Origin: Bradyrhizobium iriomotense | GTDB taxonomy: Bacteria > Pseudomonadota > Alphaproteobacteria > Rhizobiales > Xanthobacteraceae | NCBI RefSeq assembly: GCF_018130765.1 | Contig: NZ_JAFCJZ010000015.1 | Location: 124,001-188,000, forward strand | Direction: 5' to 3' | DNA length: 64,000 bases | Shown here: in pieces, positions 1 through 8,305 of the stretch | Layout of the letters: each line of letters begins with the position of its first letter | Numbering within the stretch: the first letter of the stretch is position 1 | Program-made: the position numbers and the translations under genes | Notes under the pieces: model-generated | The model's input: the letters and a program-made list of their open reading frames with translations, nothing else | The model's database searches: none | Told to the model about the DNA's origin: nothing

Positions 1-405
1 GGTGAACAGGATCGCGCCGTGCTGGTTCGGCAGCATGCGCTTGGCCGCCTGCTGCGCCACCAGGAAGCCGCCATAGGCGCTGACCGCGATCGCCTGTGCG
101 ACGTCGGCCGGGATCAGATCCACGAACGGCCCGCGCGTGCGGCCGCTGGCATTGTAGACCACGAGATCAGGCGTGCCGATCTCGCGCTCGACCAGGCCGA
201 ACAGCCGCTCGACTTCGTCAGGCTCGGTGGCGTTGCAGGCATAGGCTTTTGCACCGGTCTCACTGCAGAGTGCGCCTAGCTTTTCGATTTTTCGCGCGGC
301 TAGTGCGACGCGGATGCCTTGCGCGGACAGCCGCCGGGCCAGCGAGGCGCTGAGGCCTTCACCGGCACCAACAATGAGCGCGATCTTGTATTTCGGGTGT
401 TCCAT
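1..405 (-). CDS. Short-chain dehydrogenase/reductase, 3' part cut by window edge
   Basis: An open frame runs from an ATG at 405 leftwards off the window edge, giving the first 135 residues. The N-terminus (MEHPKYKIALIVGAGEGLSA) has the glycine-rich nucleotide-binding loop of short-chain dehydrogenases, here in the variant form GAGEGLS rather than TGxxxGIG. Around residue 84 the usual NNAG is replaced by YNASG. The active-site Tyr and Lys lie beyond the window. It is divergent from the acyl-CoA dehydrogenase at 636, with 230 bp between them. Substrate cannot be told. The family call is firm; the function is not. Confidence 0.8.
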   Translation of the reverse strand, partial: MEHPKYKIALIVGAGEGLSASLARRLSAQGIRVALAARKIEKLGALCSETGAKAYACNATEPDEVERLFGLVEREIGTPDLVVYNASGRTRGPFVDLIPADVAQAIAVSAYGGFLVAQQAAKRMLPNQHGAILFT

Positions 406-476
406 GACGTGATCTCTCAGGACGGGAAGCCGCTGATCTATGCATCCGCCGCGCGGACAACCAGCCGGGTCGATCA

Positions 477-496
477 CAATTCCGCAGAGCGAATTG
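477..496. promoter_or_regulatory. Inverted repeat in divergent promoter region
   Basis: CAATTC and GAATTG are separated by 8 bases (CGCAGAGC), in the 230-bp gap between the divergent SDR and acyl-CoA dehydrogenase genes. It could be an operator, but no regulator is adjacent. Low confidence. Confidence 0.25.
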
Positions 497-635
497 CTCC
501 TTCACGGCGATCATGCCTCCCTGACAATTTGCGGCTTTATCGCGCTTCCTGGCTGGAGCATGATCGACATCATCCAAAGCGGCAAGCGCCAAAACAGCGC
601 AAAATGTCCGTAAGGCGGAAACGAAGAGGACGATC

Positions 636-2420
636 ATGCACAAGCCGGTCACCGCGCAGCCGAAACATGTCGCGGCCGGGCAATCCGGCCTGCTGGCACC
701 CGACACCACGGGCATGAATTTCTATCGCGCCGATCCGGCGCTGACGGACCTGCTCCGCATCCACCTTCCGGACAATCTGTTCCGCCATATCGAGCCGCAT
801 CTCGATCGCCTCGGCGAGCTCGCCGGTGGCCGGCTCGACGAGTGCGCACGGCTCGCCGACCGGCACACGCCGGTGCTGCATCAGCGCGACAAGTTCGGCC
901 GCGACGTGCAGTCGATCGAATATCATCCGGCCTATCGCGAGCTGGAGAACGCCGCGTTCGGCCAGTTCGGCATCCACGCGCTCTCGATCCGCAAGGGCAT
1001 CATGGGCTGGCCGGACAAATACCCTGTTGTCGCCAAGCATGCCTTCACCTTCCTGTTCAACCAGACCGAATTCGGCATGGGCTGCCCGATCAACGTCACC
1101 GACGGCTGTGCGAAACTTCTGGCGAATTTCGGCAGCGAAGCGCTGAAGGCGAAATATCTGGACGGACTGACCTCGACCGACATGAGCAAGCTGACGCAAG
1201 GCGGCCAGTTCATGACCGAGAAGGAAGGCGGCTCCGATGTCGGCACGCTGACCACGCGCGCGGTGCAGGAGGGCGACCATTGGCGCCTCTACGGCGAAAA
1301 ATGGTTCTGCTCGAATGCCGATGCCAAGGTGGTGATGCTGCTGGCGCGCCCGGAAGGCGCCGGCCCCGGCACGCGCGGCGTCGGCCTGTTCCTGATGCCG
1401 CGCTTCCTCGATGACGGCTCGCAGAACCACTACCGGATCGTGCGCCTCAAGGACAAGCTCGGCACGCGCTCGATGGCCTCAGGCGAGATCAAGCTCGAAG
1501 GCGCGATCGCCTACGCCGTCGGCAAGCTCGACCGCGGTTTCGTGCAGATGGCCGAGATGGTGAACTCGTCGCGGCTCTCCAACGGCGTCAAATCCACCGC
1601 GCTGATGCGCCGTGCCTATCACGACGCGATGACAGTGGCGAAGAACCGCGTCGTGTTCGGCCAGCGCATCATCGACCTGCCGCTCGGCCGGCGGCAGATG
1701 CTGAAGATCATGCTGCCGGTCGAGCAGGCGCTGTCGATGAGCTTTCTCACCGCCGACGCGCTCGACCGCGCCGAAGCCGGCAGCCAGGACGCGGCGGCGC
1801 TGCTGCGCATTCTCACCCCGACGCTGAAATTCCGCGCCACGCGCGATGCCCGAAAAGTCTGCGGCGATGCGCTCGAGATGCGCGGCGGCATCGGCTATAT
1901 CGAGGAATTCGCCACCGCCCGCCTGCTGCGCGATGCGCATCTCGGCTCGGTCTGGGAAGGCACCGGCAACATCGTCGCGATCGACGCGCTCCGGCGTGCG
2001 GTCGGTCGCCATGGCGCGGAATCCGCGCTCGCGGCAGATCTGCATGCGCGGCTCGACGACAGCGCCTCCGTGCCGCAGGCTTGGCGCGACAATTTGAGCG
2101 GGCTCGTCGATCGTGCGGTCGTCTTCGCGCGCGAGGTCGCGGGCAAGTCCGAGAACGAGGCCGATGCGCGGCGTGCGACGAGCCTGCTCTATCATGTCGC
2201 CAGCGCGGTCGCGCTGGCCTGGGAGGCGTACCGCATCCACGACATGCGCGGCGACGCACGCCGGCTGCTGCTGTCGCGCCTCGTCATCGACCATCGCGTG
2301 TCGCCAAGCGATCCGTTCCGGCTAACGGAAAATGCCGCGCAGGCGAAGATCGCCGCACTGCTGCTCGGTGATCGCGATGCCGGGATGACTGAGGTTGGCG
2401 AACTGGTTCTGGCAGCGTAG
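636..2420 (+). CDS. Acyl-CoA dehydrogenase (AidB-like subgroup)
   Basis: A flavoprotein of 594 residues that should oxidise an acyl-CoA to the 2-enoyl-CoA in the cytoplasm, passing electrons to ETF. The middle shows typical signatures: TEKEGGSDVG near residue 195 and GGIGYIEEFATARLLRD near 415, followed by LGSVWEGTGNIVAIDALRR. This longer form with a roughly 100-residue N-terminal extension resembles the AidB-like branch rather than the roughly 380-residue beta-oxidation enzymes. A GAAGAGGA ribosome-binding site precedes the ATG. The Zn alcohol dehydrogenase follows 45 bp downstream on the same strand, so the two are probably cotranscribed. Substrate is not determinable. Confidence 0.88.
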   Translation: MHKPVTAQPKHVAAGQSGLLAPDTTGMNFYRADPALTDLLRIHLPDNLFRHIEPHLDRLGELAGGRLDECARLADRHTPVLHQRDKFGRDVQSIEYHPAYRELENAAFGQFGIHALSIRKGIMGWPDKYPVVAKHAFTFLFNQTEFGMGCPINVTDGCAKLLANFGSEALKAKYLDGLTSTDMSKLTQGGQFMTEKEGGSDVGTLTTRAVQEGDHWRLYGEKWFCSNADAKVVMLLARPEGAGPGTRGVGLFLMPRFLDDGSQNHYRIVRLKDKLGTRSMASGEIKLEGAIAYAVGKLDRGFVQMAEMVNSSRLSNGVKSTALMRRAYHDAMTVAKNRVVFGQRIIDLPLGRRQMLKIMLPVEQALSMSFLTADALDRAEAGSQDAAALLRILTPTLKFRATRDARKVCGDALEMRGGIGYIEEFATARLLRDAHLGSVWEGTGNIVAIDALRRAVGRHGAESALAADLHARLDDSASVPQAWRDNLSGLVDRAVVFAREVAGKSENEADARRATSLLYHVASAVALAWEAYRIHDMRGDARRLLLSRLVIDHRVSPSDPFRLTENAAQAKIAALLLGDRDAGMTEVGELVLAA

Positions 2421-2465
2421 GCTGCGCGCCGCGATCAAACAAAAAAACGCGATAGGGAGTGTTCG

Positions 2466-3554
2466 ATGAAGGCCGCCGTCCTCTATGAAGTCAACCAGCC
2501 GCTGGTCATCGAGGATGTCAGCCTGCCGAAGCCCGGCCCGCGCGAGGTCCTGATCCGCACCGCGGTTGCCGGCCTCTGCCACTCCGACCTGCACTTCATG
2601 GAAGGCCTCTATCCGCATCCGCTGCCGGCGGTGCTCGGGCATGAGTCCGCCGGCGTCGTCGAGCAGGTCGGCTCCGACGTGACTTACGTGAAGCCGGGCG
2701 ATCACGTCGTCACTTGCCTGTCGGTGTTCTGCGGCACCTGCGACAATTGCACCACCGGCCGCACCGTGCTCTGCACCGATGCGACGGTGAAGATGCTGCC
2801 GGGCGTCTCCAACCGCATGCAGTGGTCCAAGCCCGAGAAGCTGCACCAGTTCCTCAATCTCTCCTCCTTTGCCGAGCAGATGCTGGTGCATGAGAACGCC
2901 ATCGTGAAGATTCGCAAGGACATGCCGCTCGATCTCGCCGCGCTGATCGGCTGCGGCGTCATCACCGGCTATGGCGCGGTGGTGAACACGGCGAAGGTAA
3001 CGGCCGGCGAGACCGTGGCGGTGATCGGCTGCGGCGGCGTCGGCATGGCCGCAATCAACGGCGCGCAGATCGCGGGCGCCGGCCGCATCATCGCCATCGA
3101 CACCAACCCGGCAAAGCTCCAGTTCGCGACCAAGCTGGGCGCCACCGACATCGTCAACCCCGCCGATGGCGACGTCGTGAAGCAGGTGCGCGACCTCACC
3201 AATGGCGGCGTGCATCATGCCTTCGAGGTGCTCGGCCGCAAGGAGACCGCGGAGCAGGCGTTCGGCATGCTCGCCGCCGGCGGCACCGCCACCATCGTCG
3301 GCATGATCCCGTTCGGCCAGAAGATCGAGTTGCACGGTTTTGACTTTTTGCGCGAACGCAGGATCCAGGGCTCCTCGATGGGCTCGAACCATTTCCGCGT
3401 CGACATGCCGCGCCTGGTCGACTTCTACCTGCGGGGACGGCTGCACCTGGAGGACTGGATCTCGGCGAAGCTGAAGCTCAGCGAGATCAACGAGGGCTTC
3501 GCCAACATGAAAGCCGGCAAGACGCTGCGCAGCGTGATCGTGTTTGATAGTTGA
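2466..3554 (+). CDS. Zn-dependent alcohol dehydrogenase (MDR family)
   Basis: A 362-residue medium-chain NAD(P)-dependent dehydrogenase. The catalytic zinc site is visible as Cys38-His39 (GLCHSD) and the GHE motif at 58-60. The structural zinc lobe has Cys89, Cys92, Cys95 and Cys103. The Rossmann loop is VIGCGGVGM. The start has an AGGGAG ribosome-binding site. Its place directly behind an acyl-CoA dehydrogenase suggests a role in a catabolic route handling an alcohol or hydroxyacyl intermediate. That role is inference; the zinc alcohol dehydrogenase family is clear. Confidence 0.9.
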   Translation: MKAAVLYEVNQPLVIEDVSLPKPGPREVLIRTAVAGLCHSDLHFMEGLYPHPLPAVLGHESAGVVEQVGSDVTYVKPGDHVVTCLSVFCGTCDNCTTGRTVLCTDATVKMLPGVSNRMQWSKPEKLHQFLNLSSFAEQMLVHENAIVKIRKDMPLDLAALIGCGVITGYGAVVNTAKVTAGETVAVIGCGGVGMAAINGAQIAGAGRIIAIDTNPAKLQFATKLGATDIVNPADGDVVKQVRDLTNGGVHHAFEVLGRKETAEQAFGMLAAGGTATIVGMIPFGQKIELHGFDFLRERRIQGSSMGSNHFRVDMPRLVDFYLRGRLHLEDWISAKLKLSEINEGFANMKAGKTLRSVIVFDS

Positions 3555-3563
3555 GCGCTTTCA

Positions 3564-3790
3564 CCTCTCCCCGCTCTTTGCGGGGAGAGGTCGGATCGCC
3601 CCCGGCGATGCGCAGCATCGTCCGGCGCGATCCGGGTGAGGGGCCGTGCAGGGTAGTGCCACGCAATCGGCCTCTCCGACTCCATGATGGATCAGTCGGC
3701 AAAGATCAACGTTGTGGCTGGCAGTGTGCCATGCCCCTCACCCGCCGCCTGCGCTACGCTCCGGCGTCGACCTCTCCCCGCATTGCGGGG
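3564..3790. repeat. Long intergenic palindromic repeat element
   Basis: A 5' hairpin (CCTCTCCCCGC, 5-base loop, GCGGGGAGAGG, 3564-3590) is followed by GC-rich sequence ending GGGTGAGGGGC. This is mirrored by GCCCCTCACCC at 3733 and CCTCTCCCCG at 3771. The arms are complementary and the centre is unrelated. The 5' hairpin may also act as a terminator for the alcohol dehydrogenase. Confidence 0.6.
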
Positions 3791-3803
3791 ACAGATCAAG
3801 AGC

Positions 3804-4157
3804 TCACCGCGACACGTGCGCGGACACCGCCAGCCATGTCCCGTTCTTCTTTGCCCAGCAATCGGTGTACCGCCCCGTCGCCTGCTGGCCGTCCGCCGTG
3901 GTGTAGCTGGTCGCCGCGTGGATGATGGCGAAGTCGCCCATGATGCGGATGATGACGTCGTATTCATGCAGATTGCGGATCGCGATCGGCCCTGCGGTCT
4001 GCTCCAGGAAGGCGGCGCGATCGACCAGCGTCTTGTCGGGATTGGAGCAGTAGAACTCCGGCGCCAGGATCTCGTCGAAGCGTCTGACGTCGCAGGCCTG
4101 CACGGAAGCGACGTAGTCGCGGTTGAGCGCGGTGAGCTGTTCGAGGTCCTGGCTCAT
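3804..4157 (-). CDS. SnoaL/NTF2-like small protein (DUF4440-type)
   Basis: A 117-residue protein with the cone-shaped NTF2 fold pattern: helix with EQLTALNRDYVASVQACDVRRFDEILAPEFY, then WAKKNGTWLAVSAHVSR as the last strands. Such proteins are ketosteroid-isomerase-like and many have no known substrate. A GGGAGGACACACC ribosome-binding region precedes the ATG. No signal peptide is seen, so it is probably cytoplasmic. It stands alone between two palindromic repeats. Confidence 0.75.
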   Translation of the reverse strand: MSQDLEQLTALNRDYVASVQACDVRRFDEILAPEFYCSNPDKTLVDRAAFLEQTAGPIAIRNLHEYDVIIRIMGDFAIIHAATSYTTADGQQATGRYTDCWAKKNGTWLAVSAHVSR

Positions 4158-4174
4158 GGTGTGTCCTCCCTCCC

Positions 4175-4351
4175 TGTCATTCCAGGGCGCGCGAAGCGCG
4201 AACCCGGAATCTCAAAATTGTTTTGCTCCGTCATTGCGAGGAGCTCTTGCGACGAAGCAATCCAGACTGTCGCCGCGGAAAGATTCTGGATTGCTTCGCG
4301 GAGCCTGTCATCGGGCCGCGCTTCGCGCGGACCCGTTGTCTCGCAATGACG
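4175..4351. repeat. Composite palindromic repeat (nested)
   Basis: A left part TGTCATTCCAGGG..CGGAATCTC is followed by a nested palindrome. Its outer arms are CGTCATTGCGAG and CTCGCAATGACG, and its inner arms are GAAGCAATCCAGA and TCTGGATTGCTTCG. A related TGTCATTCCGGGG-type arm recurs at 16631 and 52052. Confidence 0.6.
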
Positions 4352-4358
4352 ATAAAGG

Positions 4359-5831
4359 CTAATCATCAAATAATGGCGGCAGCACGAACCCGCCAAATTC
4401 GTGCTCGATCAACTCGGCAAGCTTCAGCGGTGTGCGATCTTCCAGCCACGGGCCGACGATCTGCATGCCGACCGGCAGGCCGTCTTTCGACAGACCGAGC
4501 GGAACGGCCGTCGCAGGCAGGCCCGGAAGCGTCGCGATGCCCGGCCAGGCGAGCTGGTCGGAATAGGGGTAATCCGTGCCGTCGATGCTGATGCGTCGCA
4601 GGCTCTGTTCCGGCGAATGATCATGCGGAAAGGCCGGCGTCGGCATGATCGGGCAGATCACCGCGTCGAAGCTCTTGAACAGCGCGCGCCATCGTGCACG
4701 CAGGCCGGCGCGGCTGCCTGCGTCGAGCACCCAGGCGCGATGGCTTGCTATCGTGCCGCGCAGCCGCTCGGCGCCGAGGCTCCGGTCCTCTGGCGCCAAC
4801 TGGCTCGCCCGTGCCCGCGAATCCGCGAGCTCGTCGGGCAGGAAGAACGCGCCGAGGAAACCCAGCAGCATGCGCATGTAAAGCCGCGACGTCTCCGCGA
4901 AATCCGGCAGCAGCGCACTCTCGCGCGCGACCGTCACGCCGGCCTTCGCGAGATCGGTTGCGAGCTTGTCGATCGCGCCGCTAACACCCCGGTCGGTCGG
5001 CAGCAGCGGATGGCTGTCGATCACCAGGACACGAAAATCCCGCAGCGACTGATGTCGCGCAGCAGGCAGGTCGAGCTTGTAGGCGACACCGGCTTCCAGC
5101 GGATCCGGTCCGGCCATGACGTCGAGCAGCAAGGAGAGATCCGCAGCGGTGCGTGCCATCGGGCCGATGACGGCGAGATCGCCCTCGCGCGGAAGGGCCG
5201 GAAATGGCGGCGGGGTCTCGCCGCGCGCCGGGCAGAGATTGATAGTCGGCTTGTGCGCGAAGATGCCGCAATGAAATGCCGGCACACGCAGGGAGCCGCC
5301 GATGTCGGAGCCGGTGGCGAGCGCGCAATAACCTGCGGCAAGGGCTGCCGACGATCCTCCGGACGATCCACCCGGGGTGCGGCCGAGATCATAGGGGTTG
5401 TTCGTGGTGCCGTAGATGTCGTTGTAGCTCTGCCAGTCGGCGAGGCCGACCGGCACATTGGTCTTGCCGAGGATCACGCCGCCGGCCTGCTTGATGCGGG
5501 CGACCGGCAGTGCGTCTTCCACGGGCTTGAAATCCTTTTGCGGCACGAAGCCCCAGGTTGTCGGCAGGCCGGCGATGTTGAAGGATTCCTTGATCGTCAA
5601 GGGCAGGCCGAGCAGCGGCCTGCGCTCGCCACGCGCCAATGCGGCGTCCGCCTCGCGCGCGGCGCCGAGCGCGCGATCGAAATCCCTGACGCAGATCGCG
5701 TTGATCTTGCCGTCGTGACGCTCGATACGGGCAATCGCGTCCTGCGCGAGTTCGACCGCCGAGACCTTCTTCGCGCTCAATGCAGCTGACAGCTCGACCG
5801 CGCTCTTGAAACTCCATTCCGATCTGGCCAC
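4359..5831 (-). CDS. Amidase (amidase signature family)
   Basis: A 490-residue hydrolase of carboxamides, acting in the cytoplasm. The Ser-cisSer-Lys triad is visible: Lys81 in PLTIKESFN, Ser156 in GGSSGGSSAALAAG, and nucleophile Ser180 in SDIGGSLRVPA. The spacing is standard for the family. The frame starts with GTG at 5831, preceded by GGGAGAAGCGCC. The substrate is unknown; similar genes are annotated as indoleacetamide hydrolases or GatA-like, but no GatB or GatC lies here, so it is a stand-alone amidase. It is the last gene before a palindromic repeat. Confidence 0.88.
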   Translation of the reverse strand: MARSEWSFKSAVELSAALSAKKVSAVELAQDAIARIERHDGKINAICVRDFDRALGAAREADAALARGERRPLLGLPLTIKESFNIAGLPTTWGFVPQKDFKPVEDALPVARIKQAGGVILGKTNVPVGLADWQSYNDIYGTTNNPYDLGRTPGGSSGGSSAALAAGYCALATGSDIGGSLRVPAFHCGIFAHKPTINLCPARGETPPPFPALPREGDLAVIGPMARTAADLSLLLDVMAGPDPLEAGVAYKLDLPAARHQSLRDFRVLVIDSHPLLPTDRGVSGAIDKLATDLAKAGVTVARESALLPDFAETSRLYMRMLLGFLGAFFLPDELADSRARASQLAPEDRSLGAERLRGTIASHRAWVLDAGSRAGLRARWRALFKSFDAVICPIMPTPAFPHDHSPEQSLRRISIDGTDYPYSDQLAWPGIATLPGLPATAVPLGLSKDGLPVGMQIVGPWLEDRTPLKLAELIEHEFGGFVLPPLFDD

Positions 5832-5950
5832 GGCGCTTCTCCCGCTCTGGCTGTTGGAGGATGATGCGCAGTTTGGCCGAGCGCTGCAACCGCTGTTTGA
5901 TGGCGATTGATGTGTGGCAAATTGGAACGAGAAGGCGCCACAGATTCCGT

Positions 5951-5978
5951 TGTCGTCCCGGCTTTCGCCGGGACGACA
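5951..5978. terminator. Hairpin between amidase and mbfA genes
   Basis: A perfect 12-bp stem, TGTCGTCCCGGC / GCCGGGACGACA, has a 4-base TTTC loop. It lies 30 bp after the mbfA stop on the same strand and upstream of the amidase start. There is no T-run, so it may be a repeat fragment as much as a terminator; the same GTCGTCCCGG arm recurs at 14795. Confidence 0.4.
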
Positions 5979-6008
5979 GCGGAGATTGGGCGACGATGGA
6001 GAACCCTA

Positions 6009-6980
6009 CTACGCCGCCCCGATCAAAACCCCCACCGCCAGCACGATGGCGCCGCCGAGCACGATCTGGAACACGGCCTGCAGGAACGGCGTGTCCATGT
6101 AGCGCGAGCGGATGAAGGCGATCGCCCACAATTCGAAGAACACGACGACGCAGGCGATTCCCGTCGCGATCCAGAACGCGTTGGCCCATGTGTCGGGCAC
6201 CAGATACGGCGCGGTGTGGCCGAGCCCGCCGAGCGTCGTCATCGCGCCGCAGGTGACGCCGCGCAGCCAGGGCGAGCCGCGTCCCGTGAGCGAGCCGTCG
6301 TCTGACAAGGCTTCCGCAAATCCCATGCTGATGCCGGCACCGATCGAGGCGGCGAGGCCGACGAGGAACGTCTGCCAGTTCTGATGCGTGGCGAAGGCGG
6401 CCGCGAACAGCGGCGCTAGCGTCGAGACTGAGCCGTCCATCAGGCCAGCGAGGCCCGGCTGCACATATTGCAGCACGAACATGCGCCGGCGCGTGCGGTC
6501 TTCCTCGGCGCGGACATCGGGTTTGAGGATCTCGTCGGTCAGCCGGGCTGCGGTGTGCTCATGGTTCTTCTCGGCCTCGGCGAGGTCACCGAGCAGCCGG
6601 CGCACATTGACGTCCTCGGCCTGCTCGGCGGCCTTCGCATAGAAGCGCTCGGCCTCGAGCTCCATGGTCTCGACTTCCCTTCGGATGGTGTCGAGCGGCA
6701 GGTTCTTGGTCAGCCAGATCGGCCGGCGGCGCAGGAAGCCCTTGACGTCCTCGCGGCGGATCGGCGGCAGATGCTGGCCGAAGCGCTGCTCGTACATCTC
6801 CAGCAGCATGTGGCGATGGCCGCGCTCCTCCTCGGCCATCTGCTCGAACAGCTTGGCCGAGTCCGGATAACGTTCCTTCAGATCCTCGGCGAAGGTCATG
6901 TAGATGCGGCTGTCCTCCTCCTCGGAGGAGATCGCGACCGCCAGCACCTCGCGCTCGGTCAGATCGGCAAAATTCTTCAC
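6009..6980 (-). CDS. mbfA: MbfA-type iron exporter: ferritin-like domain fused to VIT1/CCC1 membrane domain
   Basis: A 323-residue protein with an N-terminal erythrin/ferritin-like four-helix domain (about 8-165) carrying di-iron ligand motifs (ISSEEEDSRIY; EEERGHRHML). It is fused to a C-terminal VIT1-like membrane domain (about 175-323; GLMDGSVSTLAP, GISMGFAEALSD). In Bradyrhizobium and Agrobacterium, MbfA exports iron and protects against iron and peroxide stress, and Irr represses it under low iron. Translation starts at GTG 6980. A perfect 7-3-7 inverted repeat at 6989-7005 overlaps the AAAGGG ribosome-binding site, fitting Irr control. The gene symbol rests on this fusion architecture. 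Confidence 0.92.
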   Translation of the reverse strand: MKNFADLTEREVLAVAISSEEEDSRIYMTFAEDLKERYPDSAKLFEQMAEEERGHRHMLLEMYEQRFGQHLPPIRREDVKGFLRRRPIWLTKNLPLDTIRREVETMELEAERFYAKAAEQAEDVNVRRLLGDLAEAEKNHEHTAARLTDEILKPDVRAEEDRTRRRMFVLQYVQPGLAGLMDGSVSTLAPLFAAAFATHQNWQTFLVGLAASIGAGISMGFAEALSDDGSLTGRGSPWLRGVTCGAMTTLGGLGHTAPYLVPDTWANAFWIATGIACVVVFFELWAIAFIRSRYMDTPFLQAVFQIVLGGAIVLAVGVLIGAA

Positions 6981-6988
6981 GGTAGCCC

Positions 6989-7005
6989 TTTAGAATGGTT
7001 CTAAA
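6989..7005 (-). promoter_or_regulatory. Iron-control element (Irr-binding inverted repeat) of mbfA
   Basis: TTTAGAA-TGG-TTCTAAA on the plus strand is a perfect 7-3-7 palindrome, ending 8 bases before the mbfA GTG. It matches the known rhizobial ICE-type motif bound by Irr. On the coding strand its last bases form the AAAGGG Shine-Dalgarno, so a bound repressor would sit at the start of the message. Confidence 0.8.
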
Positions 7006-7036
7006 CTATATAGGGCGCCGCAGTTTCCGGGTCAAA

Positions 7037-8185
7037 TCAGGCCGTGCCGGCCTTGGCCAGGAAGTCGAGCAGCAACCGGCTCACCTCGGCCGGCTGCTCC
7101 TGCTGCACCCAATGGCCGGCGCCGTCGACGAGATGGCAGCCGAGCATCTTCGTGCAGCCGTGCCCCTGCATCGCCTCGAATACACCGGGGCGCTGATAGG
7201 TGCCCCAGTCCTGCTTGCCGGAGATGAAGCAGGAGGGCACGTCGATGCTGCGGCCGGCAAACAGCTGCATCTCGCTGTTGAGCATGCCCGACGTGCCGTA
7301 GCGATACCATTGCAGCCCGCCTTGAAACCCGGTGCGGCCATATTCGGCGCTGTAATAGGCGAGGTCGCTGTCCGGCAGCCATTGGTTCGCGGCGATCGCA
7401 GCCGGCGAGGGCATCTCTTTGGCGACGGTCTCCGCCATGGTCTCGCCGGCGTCCATCACATAATAGGTCGGAAGTTTTGCAAGCTCGCCTGCGGACCAGG
7501 ACTTGAGCGGATACGGCTTGTTGTCGATCCAGTCCGCACTCTTGTGATGATAATAGGCGCGCAGGAAATCATGCACACCCTGCGGCGCGTGCTGCATGTC
7601 CGCGTTGGCCGGACGAGTCGCGTAGTACCATTGATAATGCTTGCGCGGACGCGGCAGCGCGGCGAGCTCGCGATGAACGGGGTCTTCGATTGGCGGCCTT
7701 GCCGGCGCATCGACGGTGTTGAAAGGCAGCGTCGGCGCTCCGCCGAAAGGCGCGCTCATCAGTGTCACCGAGCGAAACACGTCGGGCCGGATCAGCGCGC
7801 ACCACGCCGCGACCGGACTGCCGAAATCGTGCCCGGCGAGATCGACCTGCTTGTAGCCGAACGCCGACACCAAAGCGAGCGCATCGCGCACCAGGTTGAG
7901 GAGAGAGAACGGCGCGAGGTCGCCGTCATAATCCGCGGTCCATCCCGTGGTGCGGCCATAGCCGCGCTGGTCCGGCGCGATCACGTGATAGCCGGCCTGT
8001 GCGAGTGTCGGCATCACCTTGCGCCAGGAGAAGGCCAGCTCGGGAAAGCCGTGCAGTAGCAGGATGCAGGGGCGGCCCTTGGTCTCGAAGCCGGCCTCGA
8101 GCACATGCATGCGCAAGCCGTTGATGCCGTCGATGGTGCGCGAGCGGATTCCGGCAGGCAAGGGGATGTCGGGGAGTGATGTCAT
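7037..8185 (-). CDS. Alpha/beta hydrolase, epoxide-hydrolase type
   Basis: A 382-residue alpha/beta hydrolase. The oxyanion motif HGFP is at 45-48. The nucleophile elbow reads GHDFG with Asp120 as nucleophile, which is the epoxide hydrolase/haloalkane dehalogenase pattern. A C-terminal DGAGHWVQQEQP provides the catalytic His. I chose ATG 8185, preceded by GGAGAACACC; the frame stays open further upstream, but that part lies in a palindromic repeat. It is 57 bp upstream of mbfA on the same strand. The mbfA promoter element lies between them, so coexpression is not implied. Confidence 0.85.
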   Translation of the reverse strand: MTSLPDIPLPAGIRSRTIDGINGLRMHVLEAGFETKGRPCILLLHGFPELAFSWRKVMPTLAQAGYHVIAPDQRGYGRTTGWTADYDGDLAPFSLLNLVRDALALVSAFGYKQVDLAGHDFGSPVAAWCALIRPDVFRSVTLMSAPFGGAPTLPFNTVDAPARPPIEDPVHRELAALPRPRKHYQWYYATRPANADMQHAPQGVHDFLRAYYHHKSADWIDNKPYPLKSWSAGELAKLPTYYVMDAGETMAETVAKEMPSPAAIAANQWLPDSDLAYYSAEYGRTGFQGGLQWYRYGTSGMLNSEMQLFAGRSIDVPSCFISGKQDWGTYQRPGVFEAMQGHGCTKMLGCHLVDGAGHWVQQEQPAEVSRLLLDFLAKAGTA

Positions 8186-8208
8186 GGTGTTCTCCACACG
8201 GGTGGAAT

Positions 8209-8291
8209 CGTAGGGTGGGCAGAGCGAAGCGTGCCCACCATAAGGAGTGGTGGGCACGGCGCGCGAAGCGCGCGCCTTTGCCCACCCTACG
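8209..8291. repeat. Palindromic repeat (CGTAGGGTGGGCA type)
   Basis: Outer arms CGTAGGGTGGGC and GCCCACCCTACG enclose a second pair around CGCGCGAAGCGCGCG. It sits in the gap between the epoxide-hydrolase-like gene and the metallo-beta-lactamase-fold gene. Confidence 0.65.
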
Positions 8292-8305
8292 GCATCTCGG
8301 CTAAA

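Noticed and set aside
4401..5789. 462-residue plus-strand frame opposite the amidase
   Set aside because: The amidase has its full Ser-Ser-Lys site; the opposite frame has no family similarity.
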